Assembly: GCA_039111635.1 (NCBI GenBank)
Contig: JBCAQO010000003.1
Coordinates: 2,790,001 to 2,854,000 of the forward strand
DNA from: Heterobasidion occidentale
Taxonomy: Eukaryota; Basidiomycota; Agaricomycetes; Russulales; Bondarzewiaceae
Direction of reading: 5' to 3'
Length of the DNA stretch: 64,000 nt
Positions 1 to 11,944 of this stretch are shown here, piece by piece; positions within the stretch are counted from its first letter, which is position 1, and each line of letters opens with the position of its first letter. The position numbers and the translations under genes are program-made. The notes beneath the pieces were generated by a model. It had not been told where the DNA came from. It worked only from the letters and a program-made list of their open reading frames with translations, and did no database searches.

Positions 1-1003
1 TCTGTCAACGCGGGAGGAAGGGCCTCTCAGTCCCTTTGTGCCTGTTGTTGTACTGTTGTCCAGAAGGGTTCCATCTGGACGGTTGCATCTCGACTGTTCG
101 TAGTCAGTACCGCTCTTCTGGCTTCATTGTCCCATGGTTGGACACGGAATGGGTCAATCTGAACGGGAGGGGAGTATATGACATTGGTGTTGGATATGAG
201 GGCAGGGAGGAGCTCCAGATTGATGAAGGAAGAAAACTCATTGGGATGAATGAGAAGGGCGTATGCCCCATTATTTCCTCTGGCATACTAGGAGGCAGCT
301 CAATGATCCTCTACATAGGCCAAAAGCCTGACCTAGTCGCTTGTGTCCACGAGGCGTCGGGGAATGTTGCTGTTCTTGCTCCCCAATTGCCCTGCGAAGA
401 AGTTAGCAAGCCTTTGCAAGGCTAACGCCGTGGCAATCTGAATTACCACCGAGATTATGGTGCGCTGAAATAGCGCATCTCCTAGTCCTTCTAACTCTCG
501 GGGGTGCAGATCTCTACCATCAGCAAGAGATCCTCCGGGCCTGGTAGTTGGTGCACTAGTTGTTGCTGATTCTTGTATACCTGTTTCAGCAACTGTGTAG
601 ACAATGCCAGGTCTACAGGGTTTCTTGGTCCTCCTCCGCTTCTCGTCTCCTGTCTTGCGTCTCCTTGAGCCAGCGCTGTTGTCGGTCATGGAGGCATTGA
701 TGGAGCAGGCCTTTCTTCTTCTTGACATCTTTCATTGTGCTTGTCATAAGCTCCCTCAGCCCAAGGTGGGGCTTGTAGTTCTGTTTGATCTTTAGCGGTG
801 AGCGTGGCAAGATGGGCAGAGACTGGTATGGAAACTCCCTCTGGAGTCTTTGGACAGCCACTTTGGCCAGGGCGTCCAGTGTCGGGGTTGGCGATGGCCA
901 GGATGATGTCTGGTGAGGGGTTTCTTGGCGGTGATGAAGTAGTTCCTTCATTGATAAGCATAGCGTGTCCAGGGGAGTAGTAGAGGGAGAATTGGTCGGA
1001 CAT
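1..1003 (-). pseudogene. Accessory ORF3 of element A, degraded and truncated by window edge
   Basis: Homologous to the 321-codon accessory ORF of element X (41279-42244). The start (ATG at 1003) reads MSDQFSLYYSPGHAM. A stop ends that frame near 686, while a Lys/Glu/Arg-rich coiled-coil-like stretch is readable in a neighbouring frame (613-951). A TATA-like box (TATATAAGG on the minus strand, 1048-1056) lies about 46 nt upstream of the ATG, as in the H and X copies. Function unknown; no enzyme motif seen. Confidence 0.65.
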
Positions 1004-1056
1004 GTATTGGTGGAAGAGTTCCTGCCTTAAGGGGGAGAGCTGTCTCTCCTTATATA

Positions 1057-4000
1057 CCTTTCTAGAGCCTAATCACCACAGGTCGGGGTTTGTCTGGATA
1101 GCTTTCGTGAAATTCACAAAGTGCCTCGTCAGCCATATCTTTGAGGAGGGCAAAGGGTTCTCAGGTGTTATCTGCTTTGGAGTATCCAACCCACTTGACG
1201 AGGTATTTGGTTCCTCATCCTTGGCATTTTGAATCTAGAATGGCCTCCACTTCGTAGTGCTCTTCTTCATTTAAGATCTCTGGGGCAGGTCTTGGGAAGT
1301 TCCTCCCATGGGCCTCTGTCTCATGATATTCAGTGAGTACAGAGGCGTGAAATACCGGGTGCATCTTTCATGTTTCAGGAATTTCCAGCCAATAAGCCAG
1401 AGGGCCGATTCTTTTGGTCACTGGAAAAGGACCATAACACCCAGGTGCCAGCTTGAACTTTGGATGAGTTGTCCGAATGTGGGTTCCTTCTAACCAGACT
1501 TGGGTTCCTACTTCCCACTATGAAAGCTTCCAATACAGGTCCCTGTCCTTGGCCTGCTGTGCCGCTATCTGTAGACTGGCTACTGCATCTTCTTGGACTT
1601 CTTTGATTAGCTGTAAATGTTTGGTTACTGCAAGCACCTTGGTCTCTAATGCTGAGTCAACCAAATATGGCGGATTGAACCCACAGAGGACTTCAAATGG
1701 TGACTTCCCGGTGGCGGAGTGTCTTTGGGTGTTATGGGAGAACTCTGCAAAAGGGAGCAAGTCTACTCAGTTATCTTGGTGGTAGTTGCAAAATACCCAC
1801 AGGAACTGTTCGATCTCCTGGTTGACCTGTTCCATTTCTCCATCCATCTGGGGGGTATTAAGCTGTGCTAAGGGCAGGAGTGATTCCCAGCCCTTTCCAT
1901 AGTTCTCATGTGAATTTTACCGCAAATTAGAGGCCTCTATTGGATACCACCTTGGTCGGTAGACCGTATTGTTTAAACACGTTGTCCTGAAAGAGCGTTG
2001 TGGTTTCCTCCGCCGTGATTGTCTTCTTGCATGGAGTTATGACTATCCCCTTAGATAGGCCTTGGTCCACTACCACGTTTATCGGGTCGTAACCTCTGCT
2101 TTCTGGGAGGTCTGTTACAAAGTTGGTAGAGATAAAGCACCAAGGGGCATTTGTGGTTTCTAGCAGTTGGATTGGCGGATGGGTCCTATGGGGTAAATTC
2201 TTGGTGGATTGGCATACCACACACCCATCTACATATTGATGGACAAATTTAGTCATGCTTGACCACCAATAATGGCGTTGTACCAACTCTAGAGTCTTTG
2301 CTTGGCCTGGGTGTCCTGTAGCCATGGTGTCGTGGTGCGTTTTGACAATCATTTGACAAAGGAGGTCATCCTTTGGGACACATATGTAGCCATCGCGCCT
2401 TGTTATGCCATCTTCATACGTCCATTTTCCTAGATCGCCCTTCATTGCTTTTGGTCCTTTTTCCAGTAATTTTTTGAAGGCTACGTCCACCAGCAGATCA
2501 TGTTCTGAATACAAGTGTTAGATGAGGGAGAGGATGTCTGAGGATATGATTTTTGTTGCTTTGACGTGTCTGCTTTTGTTCGGTTCTACCAAGGTTTCAC
2601 TGGACTCGGCAAAAAGTCTGGATGGGAGTAGGGTCTGTGCCTTGTTATCAGATTCCACCCCCTCACTAAGGTCTGGATGCCTAGACAGAGCATCGGCATG
2701 ATTTGTTGTTCCCGCCTTGTAACTGAGCTGGAAGTTGAACTGTGACAAAAACAGACTCCAGTGGGCTTGTCGCCTTGACAAGTCTCAGGCGGTCTGAAAG
2801 TAGACCAGGTTCTTGTGGTCCATCCAGATCTTGAAGGGGTGTCGAGCGCCTTCAAGGTAATGCTTCCAATGTTCCAGCACCTTGATGATTGAAATGAGTC
2901 CACGGTCATATATATCATAATTCCGCTCTGGGGGTGAAAATGATCCAGAGAGGTAAGCAACTGGGTGCCAGTTGTTGTCATGTCCTTCCTGTAAGATGAC
3001 TGCACCGTATGCGAGAGGGAGGCATCGTTACGAGCCGGTATGGGCACATTGGGTTAGGGTATAACAGGATGGGTTGACTGATGAAGGCTTTCTTCAATCG
3101 GTCAAAAGCCTGTTGGCAGTCCGCGTTCCAGTTCCATTTTGTGTCTTTCTTGGTGAGGTCATGAAGGGGTCGGCGATCAATGAGAACTTGTCAATGAATC
3201 GCCAATAAAAATTCCCTAGACCTAAGAAAGAGCGGATGTCGCGGACTGTGTGGGGAATTGGCCATTTCTGAATGGCATCGATCTTTGAGTCTTCCATTGT
3301 GACGTGATCTTTGGAAATTGTGTACCCCAAGTAATTCAGCTTGTCCTTGTGGAACTCGCATTTCTTCAGTTTGAGGTAGAGATCATTGTTGTATAGGATC
3401 TGGAGGACTTGTTGAATAACCACAATATGTTCTGTTGTGGTTTTTGTGAAGATGAGAATGTCATCCATGTATACCGTGATTTTCCAGGCAAGGATGAGAT
3501 CTTAGAAGATCATGTTCATCATGGCCTGGAAGGTTGCTGGGGAGTTGGTGAGCCTAAAGAACATTACTGTAGGTTGAAAGAGTCCCAAGGACATCACAAG
3601 GCCACCTTGGGTTTGTCCCCTTTCTTGATGTGCACATTGTTATATCCCCACTGGACATCCAGCTTCGAAAATACTGTGGCCCCTCGGATAATATCCAATA
3701 ATTCTTGGATTAGTGGCAAGGGGCAGACATTTCAAACGGTGTGTTCATTGAGGTGGTGATAGTCCTGTACCGGGTGGAGCTTCCCGTCTTTCTTGTTTAT
3801 GAAGAAGAAGGAGGCTGCGCTATGTACTATTGACCGATGTATTGTCTCCCTAGAAAGGTGCTCCTTGACAAATTCCCTAGCTCGTCATGTTTCTCCAGGC
3901 TCAAGGGGAATATCCTTGGGGCCTGGGGTTTAAAAGACGGTTTAAGGTCAATTGCATGATCCCATATAGTGTGTTTGGGGGGTCTCTGTGATTGTCTCTC

Positions 4001-4810
4001 ACTGAAAATGTTGAGGTAGGAGTGGTATTCCGATAGGACACAATTCTTTAAGTTGGTTGTGTTGATTTCCTCCTCCAGGTCTCCATCAAAACTAGCAAAA
4101 CCAGAGGGTTCAGGAGCTACCTTTCTAATGACAGGTTCTCCTTCGCTAATCCTTGTGGAGGAGTCAAACGGGGCTTGCGCCTTTTTGGCAACTTCTTCTA
4201 AAGTGTCGCCCTTGGCGGTCTCTTGCTAAGTTTGCCGGTGTTCCTTTCTTTTGGCCACTTGCTCCTTGAGCCATTCCCGAGCCTTTTGCTGTTGGTTTTT
4301 GTGCTCAATCATGGAGATGAACCAAGATTTCCATTCCTTTGCGGGAACTTGTTGCCATTGTTCTTTAGTCCACGTCCATGAAGGTCCTACCAGTTCTGAG
4401 ACAAGATGCGGTTTTGTCCGCTGAGGAATCTTGTCACCACATAGTTTTGCTAGCTTCTTGGTAGGCTCTTCCCTTGCCTTAGTAAACCCGTACAGTTGTT
4501 GGCAGTCTTAGGGACACCAATCAAAGTGCACTTCACGGCGCCTCCACCTGATGGAGGGGTTGTGGTACTTTAGCCAATCTGTTCCTAGGAGCATGTTGTC
4601 CTTCCCTAGATTGGTGATAAACATCTGGACGCATTCAGTATGGGTTCTCCTCCATTGATTCTTGACGGTGAGATTTGCATCCAGGCCTCGTTGAATAAGG
4701 CCTGCCTTATTGATGGTGTTATTGACGTTGCAAACACAGATAGGACAGTTCAAGGGGTAAGTTGGAAGATTGTGTTTTTGTACCCATTTCTCATTCACCA
4801 AAATCCCTTC
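1057..4810 (-). pseudogene. Degraded pol of element A (protease, RT, RNase H, integrase, chromodomain)
   Basis: Blocks in minus-strand order: protease-like region 4508-4801 (GTDWLKYHNP motif after the usual D-x-G position), RT with the catalytic MDDIL motif near 3468, RNase H with TNHADALSRHP around 2700, integrase with the zinc-binding part (GHPGQAKTLELV, CVVCQSTKN) and a chromodomain region around 1180-1350. Numerous stops and frameshifts separate these blocks, so no working polyprotein can be made. The part between about 3480 and 4500 is recognisable only as scattered RT and linker fragments. Confidence 0.85.
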
Positions 4811-4983
4811 ACAAGCTGAGTCAATGGCGGCTCTTGCTCCAGCGCTTCTTCCTCAAGTTGTTAATCTCACGTCAAGTTGGATGGGAGTAATGATGTGGCT
4901 GTTCATTGCTCTGATTCAAATACATGACGGGGGTGTGTACTTGGGCCTTCCTGCACCTCTCTCTTTGATTGGGGAAGGAGAGG

Positions 4984-6195
4984 TTAGGAAAAATCCTCCG
5001 CTAGATCCACCAACATCTGCTTAGCCTTGGCCTCCCCTATCTCCTTGAAAAGTGCTCGGACACTAGCAGTATCACAGATGGGTCCGTTGCTTCGTCGTCC
5101 GTTAGGCAATACGTAGCGCTTTCCATTGCTCTGGTCCAATCCTCTGCTCCTTGCGGGAGTGTCCTCATGTTCCACTGGATTACTAGGTTGTGATACCCAA
5201 TGGTGGTCGCCATGAGAACTCCCCTCCTCCAATCCTCAATAAAGTCTTGCATCGTTCCCCAACAGGGGTTCTTGATTGTCTTCATCTTCCATGTCTACAG
5301 CATGAGTTCTTCTACCTCTTCTGCCCATTAGCTTGCTCTGATTTCCTTGAGAAGGGGGAATGCCTCTATGAGGAGCACGACAGTTATTTTCCCAATGTCA
5401 TGACTTTCCACAGTTAAAACAGGTGGTGACAGGCTTACCATCATGAGTGCGCTTCTGGCAAGCGGTGTCCCTTGCAAGAGGTGTTGATGTCCATGTCAAC
5501 TACTTGGTTATTCATTCTGCGAGGGGTGTTGGTAGAGTTATAGCAGAAAGTGGGTTAGAGGTGAAAATAATTGAGGAAATTGCTTTGGAATGAGGTGGAG
5601 TTGGTGAGAATCGCCTTTTGAGCAGCTCGGGCCCTCAAGTGTCCATCTATTTCACAAGCAGTATTGATCCAATCCTGGATTGTGTCCTTCGGCGGTGACT
5701 CCTTGTCATATATCTTGTCCATGACCTTCGGGTCTAGTCCTCTCTGGAAGTAAGGAACTTGTTCTTGTCAGTGATGTTGGTGTCAGCGGCTATAAGGACA
5801 AACTGATTTGAGTATTCGTCTACCATCATCTTCCCTTGAGAGAAAGACATAAGGGTGCTTCGGGCCTTGTCTGTAATATTTGTTTTTTTGCATTGAAGTT
5901 TGAATTTGTCAAGGAAGTCGGACCAGGTTCTGAGGGTTTTGGTGGGACCACCCCAACTGTCTTCTTCAGGAAGCTCTCTGCCCAGACACCGGCTGTTCCG
6001 TATCTCATGCACAAGAGGACTAGGGAAATCTTGTCCTCGTCCGTCTTGTACCGGTCCAATTCTGGACGATGCAGTCATAGGGGGGTTTGTAGGATTTGTT
6101 GACATAATGGTATTGTCTTGGATATTTCGGGTGTTGATCGGTGTTTGAATATCCAAGGATTCGGACTTGGATGTTTCTTCTTCTTCTTCTTCCAA
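4984..6195 (-). pseudogene. Degraded gag of element A
   Basis: The gag ATG homologous to those of H and X is at 6105 (MSTNPTNPP). The matching Met-free frame runs upstream through an acidic Glu-rich stretch. A retrotransposon gag block follows (TWSDFLDKFKLQCKKTN), and a CCHC knuckle near 5390-5430 starts CFNCGKS, keeping the second Cys that H and X have lost. An in-frame stop interrupts the knuckle (GKS-stop-HWENNC), and other stops break the frame near 5736 and 5285. Confidence 0.75.
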
Positions 6196-6594
6196 TGTGT
6201 CCGGGATTTCTGGTTCGGGTTCTCTATACTGGGGTGGCTCTACTCAGTTGTTTGCTACTTCGTCCTAAGCCCACTCAGCTTCTGTTTTGTCTTCTCTTGT
6301 GAAGAAGGATCATCCTTCTCTATACAAGCAATTGGAAAAGTTTGGGAAGCTGGTTGATTAGTGTTAGAGTAATACCAGCGGTTTCCCCTTTGATAGATAG
6401 GACAATTGTTCTGTCAAAGTTGGTTGTTGGTTCGTCTAGTGCCTGGTGGATATCCTAGGCCTAGGTCTTGCTCTAGGGTGTGTGTGGTAATGCCCTTCAG
6501 TGGGGGTCTATGCCACCGATGAGGGTTATGAGAGAGGGTGTGGCAGCAAGCAGAGTGTAGTGCAAGGTAGGGGTAAAAGATAAGTCTATTCTAG

Positions 6595-6838
6595 TGTTAC
6601 GAACTGCTCGTTCAGTAACCCAAGAGTAACAGGTTCTTCCCTAGGTTGCACAATGAACAGAGTGATGGGTGAAGTCTCGACTGTATTTAGAAGAATAATA
6701 CAGAAGGGAATAATGGGGTGGGTATGTGGAGATACCTAAGGACGAAGGGTCTCTATATGGAATGATACAGAGGAACAAGGAGAATAGACTGAAGATCCTC
6801 AGCCTATTCTATGGGCCTTATATTCTGTATAGGGTCTA
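6595..6838 (-). repeat. 5' LTR of element A, first part (split by H)
   Basis: Starts with the LTR terminus TGTTACGAACTGCTCG (reverse complement of the family's 3' end) and stops abruptly at the H insertion. The missing remainder is found 42 kb away at 49234-49596. The sequence next to its inner end (gtctattctagt) matches the self-priming site seen in H and X. Confidence 0.9.
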
Positions 6839-7396
6839 TGTTATGACTTGACCGATCGGGGCCCTTTGGGGCCAGTCTATCCAATGGTTCAAGCATCACA
6901 TGCTAGGTGGCTCCACTACGGAGCGTACATCAAGGTATTTGGCATGTCCTTAGGAGCTAACTGGACCGATGGTTCTTCAAGACATTGGTAGAGGCTATAT
7001 TGGAGGGACACGAGGTTCACACGGGGATAGGAGAGGCATTCACATGCCATGGGCTTAGGGCTTATGGGTAAGCACCTCGTCACACCAGGATGGATTGGTG
7101 TGACTGGAGAAGTACAAGAGTAGGCACCGGCTGAGAGAGATGGTGACCACAGCTCTCCTGGGATGGAAACCCGGAGAAGCACATGGACTCTTACCCTATA
7201 CCCTATACAGTATATAAGGCCCATAGAATAGGCTGAGGATCTTCAGTCTATTCTCCTTTGTTCTTAGGTATCTCTATATACCTATCTTCGAGCCAATCAT
7301 TATTCCCTCCTGTATCGTTGCCTGATACAGTTGAGACTATGTCCACCACTCAGTCCATTGTGCGACCTTGGGTTACTGAACGAGCAGTTTGTAACA
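6839..7396 (+). repeat. 5' LTR of element H
   Basis: 558 bp, begins TGTTATGACTTGACC and ends CAGTTTGTAACA. A TATA box (TATATAAG, 7211-7218) lies 34 nt upstream of AGTCTATTCT (7245-7254), the likely transcript start because it is complementary to the primer site just after the LTR. Relative to the other LTRs it lacks about 20 bp near the 3' end (agggaagaacctgttactct). The 3' terminus can fold into a hairpin (GTTACTGAAC, loop, GTTTGTAAC). Confidence 0.93.
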
Positions 7397-7398
7397 CT

Positions 7399-7408
7399 AG
7401 AATAGACT
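7399..7408 (+). other. Primer binding site, self-priming type
   Basis: AGAATAGACT begins two bases after the LTR end and is the exact reverse complement of AGTCTATTCT at 7245-7254, placed where the transcript should begin. No TGG for tRNA priming is present. This is the arrangement known from Tf1/sushi-type fungal elements, in which the 5' end of the element RNA folds back to prime reverse transcription. The same pair occurs in X and A. Confidence 0.75.
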
Positions 7409-9103
7409 CGCTTTTACCCCTACCTTGCACCACACTCTGCTTGCTGCCACACCCTCTCTCATAACCCTCATCGGCGGAGCCATAGACCTCCACCGAAGAG
7501 CGTTACTTCACACACCCTAGAGCAAGACCTAGGCCTAGGATTTCCACCAGGCACTAGACGAATCCATAACCAACTTCAACAGAACAATTGCCCTATCCAT
7601 CAAAGAGGGAACCGCTGGTATTACTCCGACACCAATTGGCCAGCTCCCCCAAACTTTGATAACTGCTCGTACCGAGAAGGACAATATTTCTTCACAAGAG
7701 AAGACGAAACAGAAGCTGAGTGGGCTTGGGACAAAATAGCAGAAGACTGGGTAGAGCCACCCCAGTATAGAAACCCCAAACCAGAAATCCCGGATACATC
7801 GGAAGAAGAAGAAGGAACATCCAAGTCTGAATCCTCGGATATTCAAACACCAATCAACACCCGAAATATTGAAGATAACACCATCATGTCGACAAATCCT
7901 ACAGACCCCCCTGCAATCACATCGTCCGGAAGGGGCAAGCTTAAACTCCCCAATAACTTTGAGAGAGATAGAACACAATCACAGAAATTCATCATGAATT
8001 GCCTCCTCCTTTTTACAGCAGAATCGGACCGGTACAAAACGGACGAGGACAAAGTCTCCCTTGCCCTCTCATGTATGAGATATGGAATGGCTGGCGTATG
8101 GGCAGAAAGCTTCCTGAAGAAGACAGTCAGGGCAACTCCGCCCAAAACCCTCGGGACTTGGACTGACTTCCATGACAAGTTTAAACTTCAGTTCAAGGAA
8201 ACAAACCTTACGGACAAGGCCCAAAGCGCTCTCATGTCTTTCTCTCAAGGGAAGATAACAGTGGATGAATACTCCAATCAATTCATCATTATAGCCGCTG
8301 ACGCCGATATCACCGACAAGGAACAAGTTCCTTACTTCTAGAGAGGGCTCGATCTGAGGGTCATGGACAAGATCTATGACAAAGAAACACCGCCAAAGGA
8401 CACGATCCAAGATTGGGTCAATACTGCCTGTGAAATAGATGGACGCTTGAGAGCCCGAAGTGCTCAAAAGGCGATCCTTGCAAACTCCACCTCATTCCAA
8501 AGCGACTTCCTCAATCGCTTTCACCTCCAACCTGCTCGCCGCTATAATTCTACCAACGCTCCTCGCAGAATGAACAACCAGGTGGTTGACATGGACATGG
8601 ACGCCTCTCGCAAACGGGACGCTAACCGAAACAAACGTGTATATGATGGCAAGCCCTCTACCCATTGTTTTAACTATGGGAAGTCAGGGCATTGGGCGTC
8701 TGATTGCCGTTCCCCTTGTAGAGGCATTCCCCCTTCTCGAGGAAATCCGCGCAAGTTGATGGGTGGAGGAGGTAGAAGAACTTGCGCTGCAGACATGGAG
8801 GATGAAGACGAGCAAGAATCCCCGCTGGGAGACGATGCGGGACTTCATCGAGGACTGGAGGAGGGGAGTTCTCATGGCTACCACTGTCGGGTATCACAAC
8901 CTGGTAATTTGGTGGAACGTGAGGACCCTTCTGCGAGAAGGGGAGGATCACGCCAGAGCAATGGAGAGCGCTACGTACCGCCTAACGGACAACGAAGCAA
9001 CGGACCCGTCCGTGATACTGATGGTGTCCGAGCACTCTTCAAGGAAGTAGGGGAGGCCAAGGCCAAACGAATGTTGGTGGATCTGGCAGAGGATTTTTCC
9101 TGA
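7406..9103 (+). pseudogene. gag of element H with Met-free N-terminal extension
   Basis: One frame is open from the primer site (7406) to 8341. Its first ATG is only at 7886, yet the upstream 160 codons look like protein (RGNRWYYSDTNWPAPPNF, then an acidic Glu-rich run) and are retained in X. After 7886 comes the gag core (YKTDEDKVSLALSCM, WTDFHDKFKLQF). A TAG at 8339-8341 ends this frame and the rest (8363-9103) continues through a zinc knuckle at 8666-8707 in which the second Cys is Tyr (CFNYGKSGHWASDC). Product would be a nucleocapsid precursor; this copy cannot make it whole. Confidence 0.82.
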
Positions 9104-11100
9104 CCTCTCCTTCACCAGCCGAAGAGAGAGGGTCAAGGAAACTCGAGTACAATTCCCCGTCATGTATTCGAATCGGAGCAATGAACAGCCACATCATTAC
9201 TCCCATTCAACTTGACGTTCAATTAACAACTTGAGGAAGAAGCGCTGGAGCCAGAGCCGCCATCGACTCAGCTTGTGAAGGAATTTTGGTAAATGAGAGA
9301 TGGGTACGAAAACACGATCTTCCAACCTATCCCTTAAACTGACCTATCCGTGTTCGCAACATTGATGACACCATCAACAAGGCAGGCCTCATTCAATGAG
9401 GCCTAGACGCAAATCTCACCGTCAAGGACAGACGGGGGAGAACCCACACCGAACACGTCCAACTGTTTATCACCAATCTAGGGAAAGATGACATGCTCCT
9501 AGGAACAGATTGGCTGGAGTACCACAACCCCTCCATCAGGTGGAGGCGCCGTGAAGTACACTTTAATTGATGCCCCAGAGATTGCCAATAACCATATGGG
9601 TTTACCAAGGCAAGGGAAGAGCCTACCAAGAAGGCATGGCTAGCAAAACTACGCGGTGACAAGATTCCTCAGTGGACGAAGCCGCATCTTGTCTCTGAAC
9701 TGGTAGGACCTCTGTGGACTTGGACTAAAGAACAATGGAGCCAAGTACCCACAAAGGAATGGAAATCTCAGTTCCTCTCCCTGTTGGAGCACAATTGCCG
9801 ACAAGCCAAAGCTCAGAAATGGCTCGAGGAGCAAGTAACCGAAAGGAAGGAACGCTGGCAGGCTCAGGAAGAGACAGCCCAGAGCGAAGCTTCAGAAGAA
9901 GTCGCTAATAAAGCGCAAACACCGTTTGACTCTTCCGCAACGGATAGCGGAAGAGAACCCGTCATTAGAAAGGTAGCTCCAGAGCCCTCGGGGTTCGTAA
10001 GCTTTGACGAAGACCTAGAGGAGGAAATCGACACCACCGACTTGAAGAATGTGCCGTGTGCCGTCAGAATATCATTCCTACCTCAACATTTTCAGCGAGA
10101 GACGATCGCAGAGACTTCCCCAACACACGATATGGGATCATGTGATAAATCTCAAGCCATCCTTTAAACCCCAGGCTCCAAGAATATTTCCCTTGAGCCC
10201 GGAAAAACATGACGAGCTAGGGAAATTTGTCAAGGAGCATCTTTCTAGGGGAACAATACGTCGGTCAACAGCTCATAGCACAGCCTCCTTCTTCTTTATA
10301 AACAAGAAGGATGGGAAACTCCACCCGGTACAGGACTATCGCCACCTCAATGAACACACCATTCGGGACGTCTGCCCCCTACCATTGATCCAGGAACTAT
10401 TGGATATTATTTGAGGGGCAACGGTATTCTCAAAACTTGATGTTTGGTGGGGATATAACAACGTGCACATCAAGGAAGGAGACGAATCCAAGGCAGCTTT
10501 TGTCACACCCTGGGGCTCTTTGAACCTACAGTAATGTTCTTTGGGCTCTGCAATTCCCCGGGAACCTTCCAGGCCATGATGAACATGATTTTCCAAGAAC
10601 TCATCTTGGCCCGGAAAATAGCGGTATATATGGATGACATCCTCATCTTCACGAAAACCACAGCAGAACATATTGTGATTGTTCGACAAGTCCTCCAAAT
10701 CCTACGCGACAACGATCTTTACCTCAAACCAGAGAAATGCGAGTTCCACAAGGAAAGGCTAAACTACTTGGGGTACACGATTTCAAAAGACCACATCGCC
10801 ATGGAAGACTCGAAGATTGAGGCCATCCAGGAATGGCCCATCCCTTGCACAGTCCGCGACATCCGCTCTTTCTTAGGCCTAGGGAACTTTTATCAGCGAT
10901 TCATTGACAAGTTTTCCTTAATCGCCCGACCCTTGCATGACCTTACCAAGAAAGACACGAGATGGGACTGAACCACGGAGTGCCAACAGGTGTTTGACCG
11001 ATTGAAGAAAGCCTTCATCAGTCAACCTGTCCTATTATACCCTGACCCGATGCGACCCTACCGGCTTGTCATCGACGCTTCCCTCGCTGCATACGGTGCA
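9104..11100 (+). pseudogene. Protease, RT and first part of RNase H of element H
   Basis: Protease-like remnants at 9220-9570 (GTDWLEYHNPSIRW) are full of stops. RT begins around 9784 and is readable in two frames (9784-10414 with FFINKKDGKLHPVQDYRHLN; 10534-10971 with YMDDILIFTK carrying the catalytic Asp pair). A TGA at 10969-10971 replaces a Trp codon after DTRWD, shared with X. The frame then enters RNase H and is cut at 11100 by element C; it resumes at 21495. Confidence 0.85.
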
Positions 11101-11932
11101 TGTTAGGACCGCGTCCTAACACGTGCTTCACACGTGAGGGGATGGGCTGGTCAAGTGCTTCGGACTTGCTGCAGACTCGGATAGCTTTCCATGACTCCTT
11201 ACCATTTACATGCTAACGCATGAACGCTGACCTCTGGTTCCTGATTCTTGATGTGGACAGACATTGGTTCCTGACCCCCATTCCTGGTTCTTGATCAATC
11301 GAAGATGTGGATAGACATTAGTGATCGGATTACTATATTTGGTTACATGGCAGGTCGATGAGGCATTCTAGCTTACGGATCTCGATCGTTGACTTCGGTA
11401 CCTGAGAAGCGCACGGACCAGATCTTGATCCTGCCCTAGACACTTCTGTACGTAAATAGCCGAGATGAGCTTCTAAGAAGCTCAGCTCATTCACCTGTAA
11501 TACACTCGATCTCTGCACTGCACCCGGCGTCTGGCTACCTTCCTAGCCCACGCTTCGTGATCTCTGTCAGATCTGAGAAACTCTTTGCACGGTCTGACGA
11601 AGCACTGGACTCGTCTCCCTTCCCTCCCCTCCCTCTACTCATCCGCTTCTATACCGGGCTAGCTGCCTTCCGCGTTCTCAGTTGGACACCCTCGTGTCAT
11701 CTGTTGGACAGGAGAAGATCATCCGGTTCCTCCTCATCATCGAGAAGACCTCGAAGATCACCTTCTCAATCTATTCGAGAACAAAGCAGACAGCGACCCC
11801 GAGTTCCTCGAAAGAGCCCAAAGACGATCCATCGTCTTTATCCATTGGAGTCTACGACTATACGAACCAGTGGAGGTTTAGCCTAGGGACCCCTTCGTGC
11901 ATCGGTGCACGTGATAGGTCTCCGACCTAACA
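11101..11932 (+). repeat. 5' LTR of element C
   Basis: 832 bp. The first 21 bases are a palindrome (TGTTAGGAC, CGC, GTCCTAACA) and the end carries another inverted repeat (TAGGTC, TCC, GACCTA). CACGTG hexamers lie at both ends. The likely transcript start is AGCTCATTCA (11484-11493; AGCTCGTTCA in the other three LTRs), about 31 nt after TAAATAG and next to a perfect hairpin (GAGCTTCT, A, AGAAGCTC). A 2-bp deletion near 11692 breaks the coding stretch that the other LTR copies keep open. Confidence 0.93.
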
Positions 11933-11934
11933 CT

Positions 11935-11944
11935 TGAACGAGCT
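11935..11944 (+). other. Primer binding site of C, self-priming type
   Basis: TGAACGAGCT starts two bases after the LTR end and is the reverse complement of AGCTCGTTCA in the LTR (21044-21053 in the 3' LTR; one mismatch in the 5' LTR). Position and spacing match those in element H although the sequences are unrelated, which argues for the same priming mechanism in both families. Confidence 0.72.

Larger units (their letters stand above)
1..6838 (-). mobile_element. Ty3/Gypsy LTR retrotransposon A (left end outside window)
   Basis: Read on the minus strand, the order is 5' LTR (6595-6838, continued at 49234-49596), gag, protease, RT, RNase H, integrase, chromodomain and an accessory ORF that runs off the window. 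Order and motifs are those of a Ty3/Gypsy chromovirus. The frame is broken by many stops and indels, more than in H or X of the same family, so A is probably the oldest copy. It is the host of element H: the bases gtcta occur at both edges of H (6834-6838 and 49234-49238), and the two halves of A's LTR join there. The 3' LTR is not in the window. Confidence 0.9.
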
